A stretch of DNA of 36,044 nt from Streptomyces bikiniensis (GCA_000716465.1 JNWL01000057.1:1-36044), one strand, 5' to 3'. Positions 18,779 through 25,653 are shown, counted from the stretch's first letter. Made by a program: numbers and translations. The notes: generated by a model from the sequence alone, not told the origin.

Positions 18779-19588
18779 TCAGGCGTGCAGCTCGCCGTCG
18801 ACGACCGTGACGGCGCGGCCGCCGAGGAGGGTGCGGTCGCCGCGCAGCCGGGTGCGGACGAGGCCGGTGCGGGCGCCGCCCTGGAGGCCGGTGAGCTCGT
18901 CGCGGCCGAACCGGGCCGACCAGTAGGGGGCGAGCGCGGTGTGGGCGCTGCCGGTCACCGGGTCCTCGTCGATGCCGACCGCCGGGAAGAAGCCGCGCGA
19001 GACGAAGTCGTAACCGGAGTCCGGGCGTTCGGCGGCGGCGGTCACGACGGTCCCGCGCGAGGACATGGTCTTCAGGGCGGCGAAGTCCGGGGCGAGGGAG
19101 CGGACGGCGGCCTCGTCGCGCAGTTCGACGAGGAGGTCCCCGATGTGGACCCCGGTGTCGTGGACGGCGACGATCTCGGCGCCGAGCGCCTCCTCCAGGC
19201 CGTCCGGGGCCGCGACGGGGGTGAGGGGGGAGGTCGGGAAGTCCATGGTGATCGTGCCGTCGGCCTCGGCGGTGGCGCCGAGGACGCCGCAGCGGGCCGC
19301 GAAGCGGACGGTGCCGGTCGCGGCGCCGGTGGTGTGCAGGACGTGCGCGGTGGCCAGGGTGGCGTGGCCGCACATGTCGACCTCGGTGGTCGGCGTGAAC
19401 CAGCGCAGGGCCCAGTCCGCCTCGCCGTCGGCGGGCAGCGGGTGGGCGAAGGCGGTCTCGGAGAGGTTGACCTCGGCGGCGACGCTCCGGAGCCAGGCGT
19501 CCTCGGGGAAGGAGTCGAGGAGGAGGACCCCCGCGGGGTTGCCGGAGAAGGGCCGGTCGGTGAAGGCGTCGACGATTCGGATGCGCAT
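18779..19588 (-). CDS. PhzF-family isomerase-like protein
   Basis: A 269-residue PhzF/diaminopimelate-epimerase-fold protein. The catalytic glutamate is E44 in NLSETAF, and the paired-domain motifs D71-M-C-G-H75-A-T and DEDPVTGSAH are intact, so it should be an active isomerase. PhzF proper converts trans-2,3-dihydro-3-hydroxyanthranilate, but no phenazine genes are near, and most such homologues have unknown substrates. ATG 19588 is preceded on its strand by TACCGT seven bases earlier and no ribosome site, so the mRNA is probably leaderless. Confidence 0.9.
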   Translation of the reverse strand: MRIRIVDAFTDRPFSGNPAGVLLLDSFPEDAWLRSVAAEVNLSETAFAHPLPADGEADWALRWFTPTTEVDMCGHATLATAHVLHTTGAATGTVRFAARCGVLGATAEADGTITMDFPTSPLTPVAAPDGLEEALGAEIVAVHDTGVHIGDLLVELRDEAAVRSLAPDFAALKTMSSRGTVVTAAAERPDSGYDFVSRGFFPAVGIDEDPVTGSAHTALAPYWSARFGRDELTGLQGGARTGLVRTRLRGDRTLLGGRAVTVVDGELHA

Positions 19589-19595
19589 GGCGCCG

Positions 19596-19601
19596 ACGGT
19601 A
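19596..19601 (-). promoter_or_regulatory. Leaderless -10 box of the phzF-like gene
   Basis: On the minus strand TACCGT lies 7 nt before the ATG at 19588, which puts the transcription start at or next to the start codon. No Shine-Dalgarno sequence is present. Confidence 0.5.
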
Positions 19602-19725
19602 CCGGGGGCGGTTTTCCGGCGGCCAAGGCCAATCGCGGAGAACTGGACCGACCGCTTCGCGCGTCGTCGGACGTGGAACCGGACGCGGAAGGTGCCGCCG
19701 TGCGCGGACTCGGGGGGCTCCGACG

Positions 19726-20071
19726 ATGTTCGGGTAGGCGGGCGGCCGGTGGGTCCTGGTCCTCTGTCCGGTGCTGCTGTGGGTGCCGTTCGGGCCCTTC
19801 CTGACGGGGGCCGTGGGGGCGTGGTGCGCGGCCCGGCCCGGGTGGCGGCCGCGCCCGTGGTCGGTGCTGCTCCCGCTGGTGCCGGTGGGGGTCTCCGCGG
19901 CCGTGACGGTCCTTCCCCCCGGACCAGGAGAAGCGCACCGAGGACCTCGTCGGCCATGTCGCCGTCCACATCGGCGGCATCACGCCGCTGCCCTGGCTCC
20001 CCGGGTACGGGACCACCCGTCCGGTGCGGGCCGTGCGGGCGCGCCGGGGCGGGGGCGCTTCCGCGGGGTGA
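19726..20071 (+). pseudogene. Broken small membrane-protein gene (amber codon 4 plus frameshift)
   Basis: ATG 19726, 8 nt after a G-rich site, reads M-F-G, then TAG at 19735-19737, then continues in the same frame as a credible membrane segment (WVLVLCPVLLWVPFGPFLTG, then a second hydrophobic stretch to about 19912). At the C6 run 19915-19920 the frame must shift: removing one C joins it to DQEKRTEDLVGHVAVHIGG and on to TGA 20069-20071. Both parts have coding character, so this looks like a gene of about 110 codons with two lesions. Sequencing error could explain the C-run change but less easily the amber. I do not recognise the family. Confidence 0.6.
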
Positions 20072-20104
20072 GCGCGGGAGGGAGCCGGGGGTCCTCCCCG
20101 GACG

Positions 20105-20722
20105 TCACGCGGGCGGGTCGCCGATCGGCGGGGGTGTGGTGCGGGCCAGGTAGGAGGGGAGGTCGTCCAGCGTGCCGGGGCCGGTGAAGAACCCCTCCGC
20201 GGCGGCCAGCTCCCTCGCGAACCCCGGCGCGCGTTCCTCGATCGCCTCTTCCAGGGGCCGGGGCCGTCGCGAAGGCCGTTCGCGGGCCGCGGCATTGAGG
20301 TCGTCCACGGTCGCCAGCATCAGCCGCTGCCACTGTTCGCCCTGCTCGGCGAGCGCGTAGACGCCGGAGAGCAGGTCGGCCGCGTCGAAGGGCCGGATGA
20401 GGGTGGAGGGGTCCGTACCCACGACGGGGCGGAGCTTCCAGCCCCCGGCGCGGGCGGCGAGCCGCAGCGCGCCGGCCCAGTTCCTGATCCGTCCCAGGCG
20501 TACGTACACCGCATCGCCGGTGTGCGGGGGCAGGCGGCCGCCGTGGAGGGGGTTGGTGGCCGCCACCAGGTCGGCCAGGATCGGGCCCTCCGCCTCCGTC
20601 GGGGCCCACGGTCCCTCCTGCCGGGCTTCCAGGGCGGCGTACGTCCAGTCCTCGGCCGCGGCCAGGCGGGACGCGAAGTCCGCCGGGCCGTTGAGCGGTG
20701 CGTACGGGTACTCGGCTGTCAC
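20105..20722 (-). CDS. Hypothetical protein
   Basis: A 205-residue soluble protein, Ala/Leu/Arg-rich and predicted mostly helical. Recognisable stretches include YVRLGRIRNWAGALRLAARAGG in the middle and PGFARELAAAEGFFTGPGTLDDLP near the end, but no catalytic motif, signal peptide or membrane helix. I do not recognise the family. The GTG start at 20722 is set by a leaderless promoter: GATACT on the minus strand ends exactly 6 nt before it. It lies downstream of the MerR-HEAT gene on the same strand (gap 26 bp), so read-through could make it part of that operon despite its own promoter. Confidence 0.7.
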   Translation of the reverse strand: MTAEYPYAPLNGPADFASRLAAAEDWTYAALEARQEGPWAPTEAEGPILADLVAATNPLHGGRLPPHTGDAVYVRLGRIRNWAGALRLAARAGGWKLRPVVGTDPSTLIRPFDAADLLSGVYALAEQGEQWQRLMLATVDDLNAAARERPSRRPRPLEEAIEERAPGFARELAAAEGFFTGPGTLDDLPSYLARTTPPPIGDPPA

Positions 20723-20728
20723 GGACCC

Positions 20729-20734
20729 AGTATC
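20729..20734 (-). promoter_or_regulatory. Leaderless -10 box of the hypothetical gene at 20105-20722
   Basis: GATACT on the minus strand, followed by 6 nt and the GTG start. This is the same spacing as in the other leaderless genes of the window. The box lies in the 26-bp gap after the MerR-HEAT gene. Confidence 0.5.
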
Positions 20735-20748
20735 GGTGCCGGGGCGCG

Positions 20749-21804
20749 TCAGCGGCCGTCGCGCAGTGCGAGGACGTACCTCGCGGTGAGGGCGACGGCG
20801 GGGTCCTCGTCGTGGGACAGGGATCCGAGGGCCCGGGACGCCGTGGGGCCCGGAACGTCCGCGAGGGCCTGGGTCAGGCGGCGGCGTGCGGGCGTTCCGG
20901 TGGGGGCGAACGCGAGGCGGTCGACGAGGGCGCCGGCGATCCGGTCTGCCAGGGCGGGGTCGTCCGCGAGCGCGCTCAGCGCGTCGGCCGCGTCGACGTC
21001 GTTCGCTCCCTTGGCGTTCGCTCCCTCCGTCCCTCCCCGCCTCCCCGTCTCCCCGACGACCAGGTCGACGAGCGTCGGGATCGCGTCGGCCGAGCCCCGC
21101 GCCCCGAGTGCCAGGGCCGCGTGCCCGCGGACCGTGGCATCGGGGTGCGCGAGGGCGTCCCGCAGGAGTGCGGTCGCCTCCTCGCCCGGCAGCTCGGCGA
21201 GGGACCGCACGGCCCGTTCCCGTACCTCGGGGGCCGGGGAGTCGAGGCCCTCCGCCAGGAGTGCCGGACCGTTCTCGCCCGCCCGGGCCAGGGCCCAGCG
21301 CAGGGCCCCGGCGACGTTCGGGTCCGACTCGTCCAGCACCGCCTCGACCAGCGCCTCCACCGGCAGGGCGGCCTCTTCGGACGTGGCCAGGGCCGCGCGC
21401 TGGCGCGCGTCCGCGTTCTTCGACCCGAGTGCCTGGAGGAGCGCGACGGTCCGGAGGACGTCCTCCCAGCCGGCGGGTTCCGCCGCGCCGATCCGGTGGA
21501 GCCGCGTGAGCAGTTCCGTCTCCGCCGCGATGCGCTCCCGGGTCCGGCGGGCGAGGCCGGCGACGAGCTCGGCGGGCGCGAAGCCGGGGTCGTCGAGGGC
21601 GCGCCCGACCTCGCGCAGCGAGAGGCCCAGCGACCGCAGGCTCTCGATGTGGAAGATCCGCCGGATGTCCTCGTCGGAGTACTCCCGGTAGCCCGAGCCG
21701 GTGCGTCCCGTCGGGCGCACCAGGCCGAGCGACTCGTAGTGCCGGAGCATGCGGGCGCTGACCCCGGACCGCCGGGCCACGTCACCGATCAACACGCCTG
21801 TCAC
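20749..21804 (-). CDS. MerR-family regulator fused to HEAT repeats
   Basis: A 351-residue protein. Residues 1-70 are a MerR winged HTH (IGDVARRSGVSARMLRHYESLGLVRP, SGYREYSDEDIRRI), followed by the usual dimerisation helix (about 75-115). From about 120 to 350 there is an array of HEAT/PBS-lyase-type helical repeats with recurring ALRWAL, RAVRSLAEL and AALALGARG units. The sensor half of MerR proteins usually binds a small molecule; here a protein- or ligand-binding HEAT solenoid replaces it, so the signal may be a protein. The GTG start overlaps the stop of the upstream HEAT gene (GTGA), so the two are translationally coupled. The operon has a MerR-type promoter, implying autoregulation. Confidence 0.85.
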   Translation of the reverse strand: MTGVLIGDVARRSGVSARMLRHYESLGLVRPTGRTGSGYREYSDEDIRRIFHIESLRSLGLSLREVGRALDDPGFAPAELVAGLARRTRERIAAETELLTRLHRIGAAEPAGWEDVLRTVALLQALGSKNADARQRAALATSEEAALPVEALVEAVLDESDPNVAGALRWALARAGENGPALLAEGLDSPAPEVRERAVRSLAELPGEEATALLRDALAHPDATVRGHAALALGARGSADAIPTLVDLVVGETGRRGGTEGANAKGANDVDAADALSALADDPALADRIAGALVDRLAFAPTGTPARRRLTQALADVPGPTASRALGSLSHDEDPAVALTARYVLALRDGR

Positions 21805-22469
21805 TCCTCCCGGGCGGCCCCGCCGAGGGCCACGACGCGCTTCGCCTCCTCGACCGCGGACTCGAATCCGGCGTCCGGGTCGCGCCGCAGCCGCTCCGTG
21901 GCGATCGCGTGCGCCCGCACCTCGGGGTCGGGGTCCGTCGCCGCCGCGGCGAGGACCGGCGGCGCCGCCTCCCCGAGCGCGATCAGCGCCCGGCTGAGGC
22001 TCAGCCGCGTCTCGCGTCCGCCGCGTCCGAGCTGTGTCGCCAACCCTACGGCCAGCTCGTGCTCCTCACCCTCGGGCACGAGCACGACCGCCGCCCGCCA
22101 CGCGCTCCGGGCCACCTCGTCGTCGGCGTCGGCCAGCAGCGCCGGGGTGATCACCGGCCACGCCCGCCGGTCCCCGATCTTGGACAGGGTGTGCAGGGCC
22201 TGGCTCCGCGCCCGCGCGTTCTCCGAGCGGACCTCTGGGAGGAGCCTCGGGACCGTCGCCGACGCCGGGTGACGGGTGAGCGCCCACGTCAGCATCTCCC
22301 GTACGGAGAAGTCGGGTTCGACCGCGCACCGCTCGACCAGCTCGTCCACGCATCCCCGGCCCGGGGCCGTGCCGACCGCCAGGGCCGCCCGCAGCCGGAC
22401 CGACGGGTCGTCGCTCCCCAGCGCCCGCAGGGCCCGTACCGCCCCGTCCTCTTCCTTCGGCATGGTCAT
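21801..22469 (-). CDS. HEAT-repeat protein
   Basis: A 222-residue protein made almost wholly of HEAT/PBS-lyase-like repeats (VRLRAALAVG, VREMLTWALTRHP, ARSQALHTLSKIGD, TRLSLSRALIALGE, VRAHAIATERL). There is no catalytic motif. ATG 22469 is 8 nt after GAGGAGG (22478-22484); GTG 22478 would overlap that site and ATG 22463 is also possible. It is the first gene of a two-gene operon with the MerR-HEAT regulator, whose HEAT half it resembles in style. A role as partner, antagonist or cofactor of the regulator is inference. Confidence 0.85.
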   Translation of the reverse strand: MTMPKEEDGAVRALRALGSDDPSVRLRAALAVGTAPGRGCVDELVERCAVEPDFSVREMLTWALTRHPASATVPRLLPEVRSENARARSQALHTLSKIGDRRAWPVITPALLADADDEVARSAWRAAVVLVPEGEEHELAVGLATQLGRGGRETRLSLSRALIALGEAAPPVLAAAATDPDPEVRAHAIATERLRRDPDAGFESAVEEAKRVVALGGAAREE

Positions 22470-22490
22470 CGGGACCACCTCCTCGGCGCC

Positions 22491-22521
22491 AGTGAAGACC
22501 TTGACACCGTGGCAAGGTCAA
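22491..22521 (-). promoter_or_regulatory. MerR-type promoter and operator of the HEAT/MerR-HEAT operon
   Basis: On the minus strand TTGACC (22516-22521) and TTCACT (22491-22496) are 19 bp apart, the overlong spacing diagnostic of MerR-regulated promoters. The spacer holds a dyad: GACCTTG (22497-22503) and CAAGGTC (22513-22519) with 9 nt between. The predicted start is near 22484, giving a 15-nt leader with the ribosome site at its 5' end. The operon's own MerR-HEAT protein is the obvious candidate ligand. Confidence 0.8.
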
Positions 22522-22551
22522 ATACGGGTTTCGGCGGGGTGGCCCACGCCC

Positions 22552-22557
22552 TAGGGT
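22552..22557 (+). promoter_or_regulatory. Leaderless -10 box of the VOC gene
   Basis: TAGGGT followed by 6 nt and ATG 22564. The -35 position (about 22529-22534) is weak. The MerR dyad at 22497-22519 lies about 45-65 bp upstream of the start, so the regulator could also affect this gene. Confidence 0.6.
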
Positions 22558-22563
22558 GTGCCG

Positions 22564-22998
22564 ATGCCGACGATCAGGAAGTTTCAGGTCACCTTCGACT
22601 GTGCCGATCCCGAACGCCTCGCCCGTTTCTGGTGTGAGGTGCTGGGCTACGTCGTGTCGCCGGTGCCGGAGGGCTTCGACACGTGGGACGACTACCACCG
22701 CTCGCTGCCGCCCGGGCGCGAGGTGAAGTGGTTCTCCTGCGTCGATCCCTCGGGCGAGGGCCCACGACTGCTCTTCCAGCGCGTCCCCGAGGGCAAGGTC
22801 GTCAAGAACCGGGTGCACCTCGACGTACGGGCCGGCACCGGGCTCGTGGGCGAGGAGCGGCTGACCACGCTCCAGGCGGAGTGCGCGCGGCTGGTCGAGC
22901 TCGGAGCGGTCCATCTGTACACGCTGTTCGCCGACGAGGAGAACGAGTCCTGCGTCGTGATGCAGGACATCGAGGGAAACGAGTTCTGTCTGGACTGA
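22564..22998 (+). CDS. VOC-family (glyoxalase/bleomycin-resistance-like) protein
   Basis: A 144-residue VOC-superfamily protein of the Glyoxalase_6 type. It opens with VTFDCADPERLARFWCEVLGY, the classical first beta-alpha-beta module, and ends with VVMQDIEGNEFCLD, where the final acidic residue is a usual metal ligand. HLDV in the middle supplies a second. Most members of this subgroup have unknown substrates; some bind or modify antibiotics. It is divergent from the HEAT/MerR-HEAT operon and shares its regulatory region. Start ATG 22564 is chosen from the leaderless promoter geometry; GTG 22558 is less likely. Confidence 0.88.
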   Translation: MPTIRKFQVTFDCADPERLARFWCEVLGYVVSPVPEGFDTWDDYHRSLPPGREVKWFSCVDPSGEGPRLLFQRVPEGKVVKNRVHLDVRAGTGLVGEERLTTLQAECARLVELGAVHLYTLFADEENESCVVMQDIEGNEFCLD

Positions 22999-23125
22999 GG
23001 TCCGTGAGGGCGCCCGGCCGGGGGCGAGCGGGTCGGGCGGCCCGGGGCCACTCGGCACGGGGGCCGACCGCGACGGCCGCGCCGGCCCGGCAGCGGGCTC
23101 CCCACCGATGCGAGGGCGGAACTCG

Positions 23126-23770
23126 TCATCGCCCGGTCCGGGAACGGCGGCAGAGCCACGTCGCCGGGGACGGAGGCGGGCTGCTCGCGACCGTCCGCGG
23201 TGAGACCGACAGGGACCGGCGCCGCGCGGAAGCCCGGCGGCTCCGGTGCTCGCCGAACCAACCACCGCCGCGGAGCGCCCGGCGGGCGCCGCAGACCTCG
23301 GCGTCGTAGACGTCCCGGCACCGGTCCCGGACGTTGCCGGGCACGTCGTGGAGCCCCCACGGGTCGGGGGACCTGCCGCCCGCCTCGTGGACGTGCTCGT
23401 GCGAGTCGCCGCGGTACCGGCCGATTTCGCCGGGATTCCCGTAGCGCGGCCCGGTCGGCCCGGCGCGGAAGCGGTACGCGGGCGTGCGGCCGGCGCACGG
23501 GGACAGGGCGTCGCGGAACCGCACGGCGTCCCACCGGGAGACGCACGCGACGGGCAGCCGGTCCCCGGGGCCGGTACCCGGCCGCCGACCCGTGGCCCGT
23601 GCGCGCAATGCCCGGGCGACCGGGAACGCCGCGGGCCGGCAGAGCGCGAGTTCGACCGCCCGACCGCGTCGTGTCCGCCGGTCCGACAGTGTCGCCCGAC
23701 CCGGCGGGACGGCGATCATCCCGTTCCCCATCGGCACGTCCATGGCCGGTGCGGACCTGCACGTCGTCAT
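23126..23770 (-). pseudogene. Degenerate formylglycine-generating-enzyme-like (SUMF1/FGE) gene
   Basis: The frame stays open, but the protein is an eroded SUMF1/FGE-sulfatase-domain homologue. Recognisable blocks in order are LPVACVSRWDAVRF, TPAYRF, RAGPTGPRYG, YRGDSHEHVHEAGG, PDPWGLHDVPGNVRD and LRGGGWFGEHRSRRAS. Intact relatives read VSWWDAVRFCNAL, RLPTEAEWEYA, WYRGNS, NPWGLYDMLGNVWEWC and GGGWFDEHWSCRAS. Thus many W and C positions have become R, the RLPTEAEWE block (about 30 residues) is deleted, and the GFRLAR terminus is absent. High GC keeps the frame free of stops. Genuine members oxidise a sulfatase cysteine or act as iron-dependent ligases; this copy should be inactive. The downstream limit is uncertain. 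Confidence 0.7.
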
Positions 23771-23782
23771 CCTTCGGTTCTG

Positions 23783-23811
23783 TTGCCCGTCGAACAGTTC
23801 CGATATATCGT
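23783..23811 (+). promoter_or_regulatory. PadR gene promoter with overlapping palindromic operator
   Basis: TTGCCC (23783-23788) and TATCGT (23806-23811) are 17 bp apart. The perfect palindrome CGATATATCG (23801-23810) covers the -10, and a second partial element with TCGCGA follows at about 23819-23824. ATATATCG-type palindromes are typical PadR operators, so negative autoregulation is likely. Confidence 0.75.
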
Positions 23812-23862
23812 TGAGGTATCGCGATGGTTCATAGAAGGAATCCCGATGGAAGGAGCGTTGCG

Positions 23863-24486
23863 ATGCGTTCACATGGACACGAGTGCGGAAACGGACACGG
23901 AGCCGGTCGTGGAGGCCGCGGCCCCGGAGGCCGGGGAGACTTCGAGGGGCGGCGTGCCGCGTTCGGGCCCTTCGGGCCCGGGTTCGGCGGCGGACCGTTC
24001 GGCGGGGGCCCCTTCGGGGGCCGGGGGCGCGGCGGCGGCCGGGGACGGGCGCGGCGCGGTGACGTGCGGGCCTCGATCCTGGCGCTCCTGAAGGACCGCC
24101 CGATGCACGGCTACGAGATGATCCGCGAGATCGGCGAGCGCAGCGACGGGGCCTGGAAGCCCAGTCCCGGCTCCGTCTACCCCACCCTCCAGCTCCTGGA
24201 GGACGAGGGGCTGATCACCAGCGCGAGCGAGGGCGGCAAGAAGCTGTTCACGCTCACCGAATCCGGGCGCGCCGAGGCCGAGGAAGGGCCCGACGCCCCC
24301 TGGGAGGAGGCCGGGCGCGGAGTCGACTGGGACGCCGTGAACGAGATCCGGCAGGCCGGGTTCGGCCTGATGGAGGCGTTCGGGCAGGTCTGGAAGACCG
24401 GCAGCCCCGAGCAGCGGGAGAAGGCGGTCGCCGTGATCAACGAGGCGCGCAAGAAGCTGTACCTGATCCTGGCCGACGAGCACTGA
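23863..24486 (+). CDS. PadR-family transcriptional regulator with Gly/His-rich head
   Basis: A 207-residue PadR repressor. The winged HTH lies at about 65-145 (VRASILALLKDRPMHGYEMIREIGERSDGAWKPSPGSVYPTLQLLEDEGLI, split across helices), followed by a C-terminal dimerisation helix. The first 60 residues are unusual: MRSHGHECGNGHG, then a Gly/Phe/Pro/Arg-rich low-complexity stretch with GGGPFGG repeats. The His/Cys start could bind metal; this is inference. ATG 23863 is 7 nt after GGAAGGAG. No target gene is adjacent apart from the eroded FGE-like gene upstream on the other strand. Confidence 0.9.
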   Translation: MRSHGHECGNGHGAGRGGRGPGGRGDFEGRRAAFGPFGPGFGGGPFGGGPFGGRGRGGGRGRARRGDVRASILALLKDRPMHGYEMIREIGERSDGAWKPSPGSVYPTLQLLEDEGLITSASEGGKKLFTLTESGRAEAEEGPDAPWEEAGRGVDWDAVNEIRQAGFGLMEAFGQVWKTGSPEQREKAVAVINEARKKLYLILADEH

Positions 24487-24503
24487 GGCCCGGAAGTGCG
24501 CGA

Positions 24504-24534
24504 GGGGCCCGCGGCGACCGCCGCGGGCCCCTTT
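24504..24534. terminator. Bidirectional terminator after padR
   Basis: A perfect 12-bp stem, GGGGCCCGCGGC (24504-24515) with GCCGCGGGCCCC (24520-24531), closes a 4-nt loop and is followed by TTT. It lies between the convergent padR gene and the gene ending at 24550. Confidence 0.9.
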
Positions 24535-24549
24535 CCCGTCCCCGGGCGC

Positions 24550-24921
24550 TCAGTGGTGGTGGACCGTCAGCTCCGCCGTGGTCGGGCCCGCCCCGTCGCC
24601 GATCCACCGGATCTCCGCCGAGTCGAAGCTGTCGGAGGCGCGCGGCGCCCCGTCCTCCTCGTGGCAGTGGAACGCGGCCCAGAACAGATCGGCCGGCAGC
24701 GCCTCCCGGGGCGCGTACACCCGGTACACGTACTGCCGCCCGTCGAGCGCGAGCAGACCCACCATCCAGAACACGTTCGGAAGACGAGCGGAGAGGGGGT
24801 CGTGGTTGCACGAGGGGCGCGAAGCAAGGCGGCGCGCGCCTCTCGGGGGCAACGCGCGCGATCTCATTCGCAAGGAGGAGGAAACGCGCGTCCGTGCCCG
24901 ACTCCGGTGGGATGCGGACAT
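24550..24921 (-). CDS. Hypothetical protein, possibly frameshifted
   Basis: A 123-residue frame from ATG 24921, preceded by GGAGAG. The C-terminal 75 residues look like real coding sequence (MVGLLALDGRQYVYRVYAP, ADLFWAAFHCHEED, SAEIRWIGDG, TAELTVHHH). The N-terminal 45 residues are Ser/Arg-rich and poor. In the next frame the same stretch reads RIPPESGTDARFLLLANEIA, which looks more natural, so a frameshift between about 24850 and 24790 is possible. I do not recognise the family. It is divergent from the Clp N-domain gene with only 49 bp between starts. Confidence 0.5.
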   Translation of the reverse strand: MSASHRSRARTRVSSSLRMRSRALPPRGARRLASRPSCNHDPLSARLPNVFWMVGLLALDGRQYVYRVYAPREALPADLFWAAFHCHEEDGAPRASDSFDSAEIRWIGDGAGPTTAELTVHHH

Positions 24922-24970
24922 GCTTCTCTCCGGTGATGTTCCGGCCGCCGGAGCCTGATGAGGTGGGAGC

Positions 24971-25612
24971 GTGCACAGTCCCGTCCCGCGCCCCCCGTCG
25001 CTCCGGCAGCCCGCCGCCCCGCGCGCGGAGCTCGCCCCCTTCCTGACGCCCCCGCTCGCGGCGGCCGTCTCGGGCGCGCGCCGCAGGGCCCTCCGGGACG
25101 GGGACCGCCAGATCGACACCGCGCACCTGCTGCACTCGCTCGTCGAGTCCGACCCCGAGGCCGCCGACGTGTTCGAGGACCGCGACCGGCTCGCCCGCGT
25201 CCTCGGCTACCTCGTCCAGCGGTCCATCGGCTACGGCCTGCGCTGGCAGCGCTCCGTCGAGGAGTCCGCGGCCCGGCGCATGCTGCCCGCGACGCGCGGG
25301 ACCGGGCCCCGCGAGGTCCGGACCCCCGGCTGGTCGCCGGCCGCGGCCGCCGCCCTGGAGGGCGCCCTCCGGCGGGCCGCCGGGCGCGGCGAGCCGCAGG
25401 CCCGGGGCGTCGACCTGCTCGCCGTCGTCGCTGCCGACCCCGGGAGCCGGGCCGTCGAGGTGCTGCGCCGCGCCGGGATCGACCCGGCCGCCCTGGCCGC
25501 CCGCGCCGACCTCGCCGCCGCCCCTTGCGAAGCCCTCGACCCGGCCGGTGACCCCGCTCCCGGCGGTGTCTCCGGGAGCACCCGCTGCGAGGGGCCGTCT
25601 CAACAGGTGTAA
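24971..25612 (+). CDS. Stand-alone Clp N-terminal domain protein
   Basis: A 213-residue protein with two Clp N-terminal repeats and no ATPase. The first repeat covers about 22-85 (LTPPLAAAVSGARRRALRDG, DTAHLLHSLVE) and the second about 118-180 (PAAAAALEGALRRAAGRGE, GVDLLAVVAAD, EVLRRAGID). In ClpA/ClpC this domain binds adaptors and substrates, so an orphan could modulate ClpC-ClpP or recruit substrates; this is inference. GTG 24971 follows GAGG at 24960-24963. Its TAA (25610-25612) lies inside the left arm of the operator of the next gene. Confidence 0.85.
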   Translation: MHSPVPRPPSLRQPAAPRAELAPFLTPPLAAAVSGARRRALRDGDRQIDTAHLLHSLVESDPEAADVFEDRDRLARVLGYLVQRSIGYGLRWQRSVEESAARRMLPATRGTGPREVRTPGWSPAAAAALEGALRRAAGRGEPQARGVDLLAVVAADPGSRAVEVLRRAGIDPAALAARADLAAAPCEALDPAGDPAPGGVSGSTRCEGPSQQV

Positions 25613-25625
25613 CGGGGGTTACACC
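25606..25625. promoter_or_regulatory. Perfect operator-like dyad over the -35 of an EamA gene
   Basis: GGTGTAAC (25606-25613) and GTTACACC (25618-25625) are 8-bp perfect arms around GGGG. The right arm covers the -35 box TTACAC (25619-25624), so a bound dimer should block transcription. The left arm covers the stop codon of the Clp N-domain gene. The cognate repressor is not identified. Confidence 0.75.
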
Positions 25626-25647
25626 CCTGACGGCGTCCTGTCATGAT
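25619..25647 (+). promoter_or_regulatory. Leaderless promoter of the first EamA gene
   Basis: TTACAC (25619-25624) and CATGAT (25642-25647) are 17 bp apart, and the ATG begins 6 nt after the -10. No Shine-Dalgarno site is present, which fits a leaderless transcript. Confidence 0.65.
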
Positions 25648-25653
25648 GACCCC

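Noticed and set aside
16023..19373. A 1,116-codon minus-strand frame
   Set aside because: It runs antisense to the ligase-like and CPBP genes and through intergenic DNA; stop scarcity in high-GC DNA explains it.
18779..19588. Phenazine biosynthesis cluster
   Set aside because: Only a PhzF-fold isomerase is present; no other phz genes are nearby and the family is widespread outside phenazine pathways.
24971..25612. Full ClpC chaperone gene fragment
   Set aside because: The frame has its own start, ribosome site and stop, and no AAA+ sequence follows, so it looks like a complete orphan N-domain protein.
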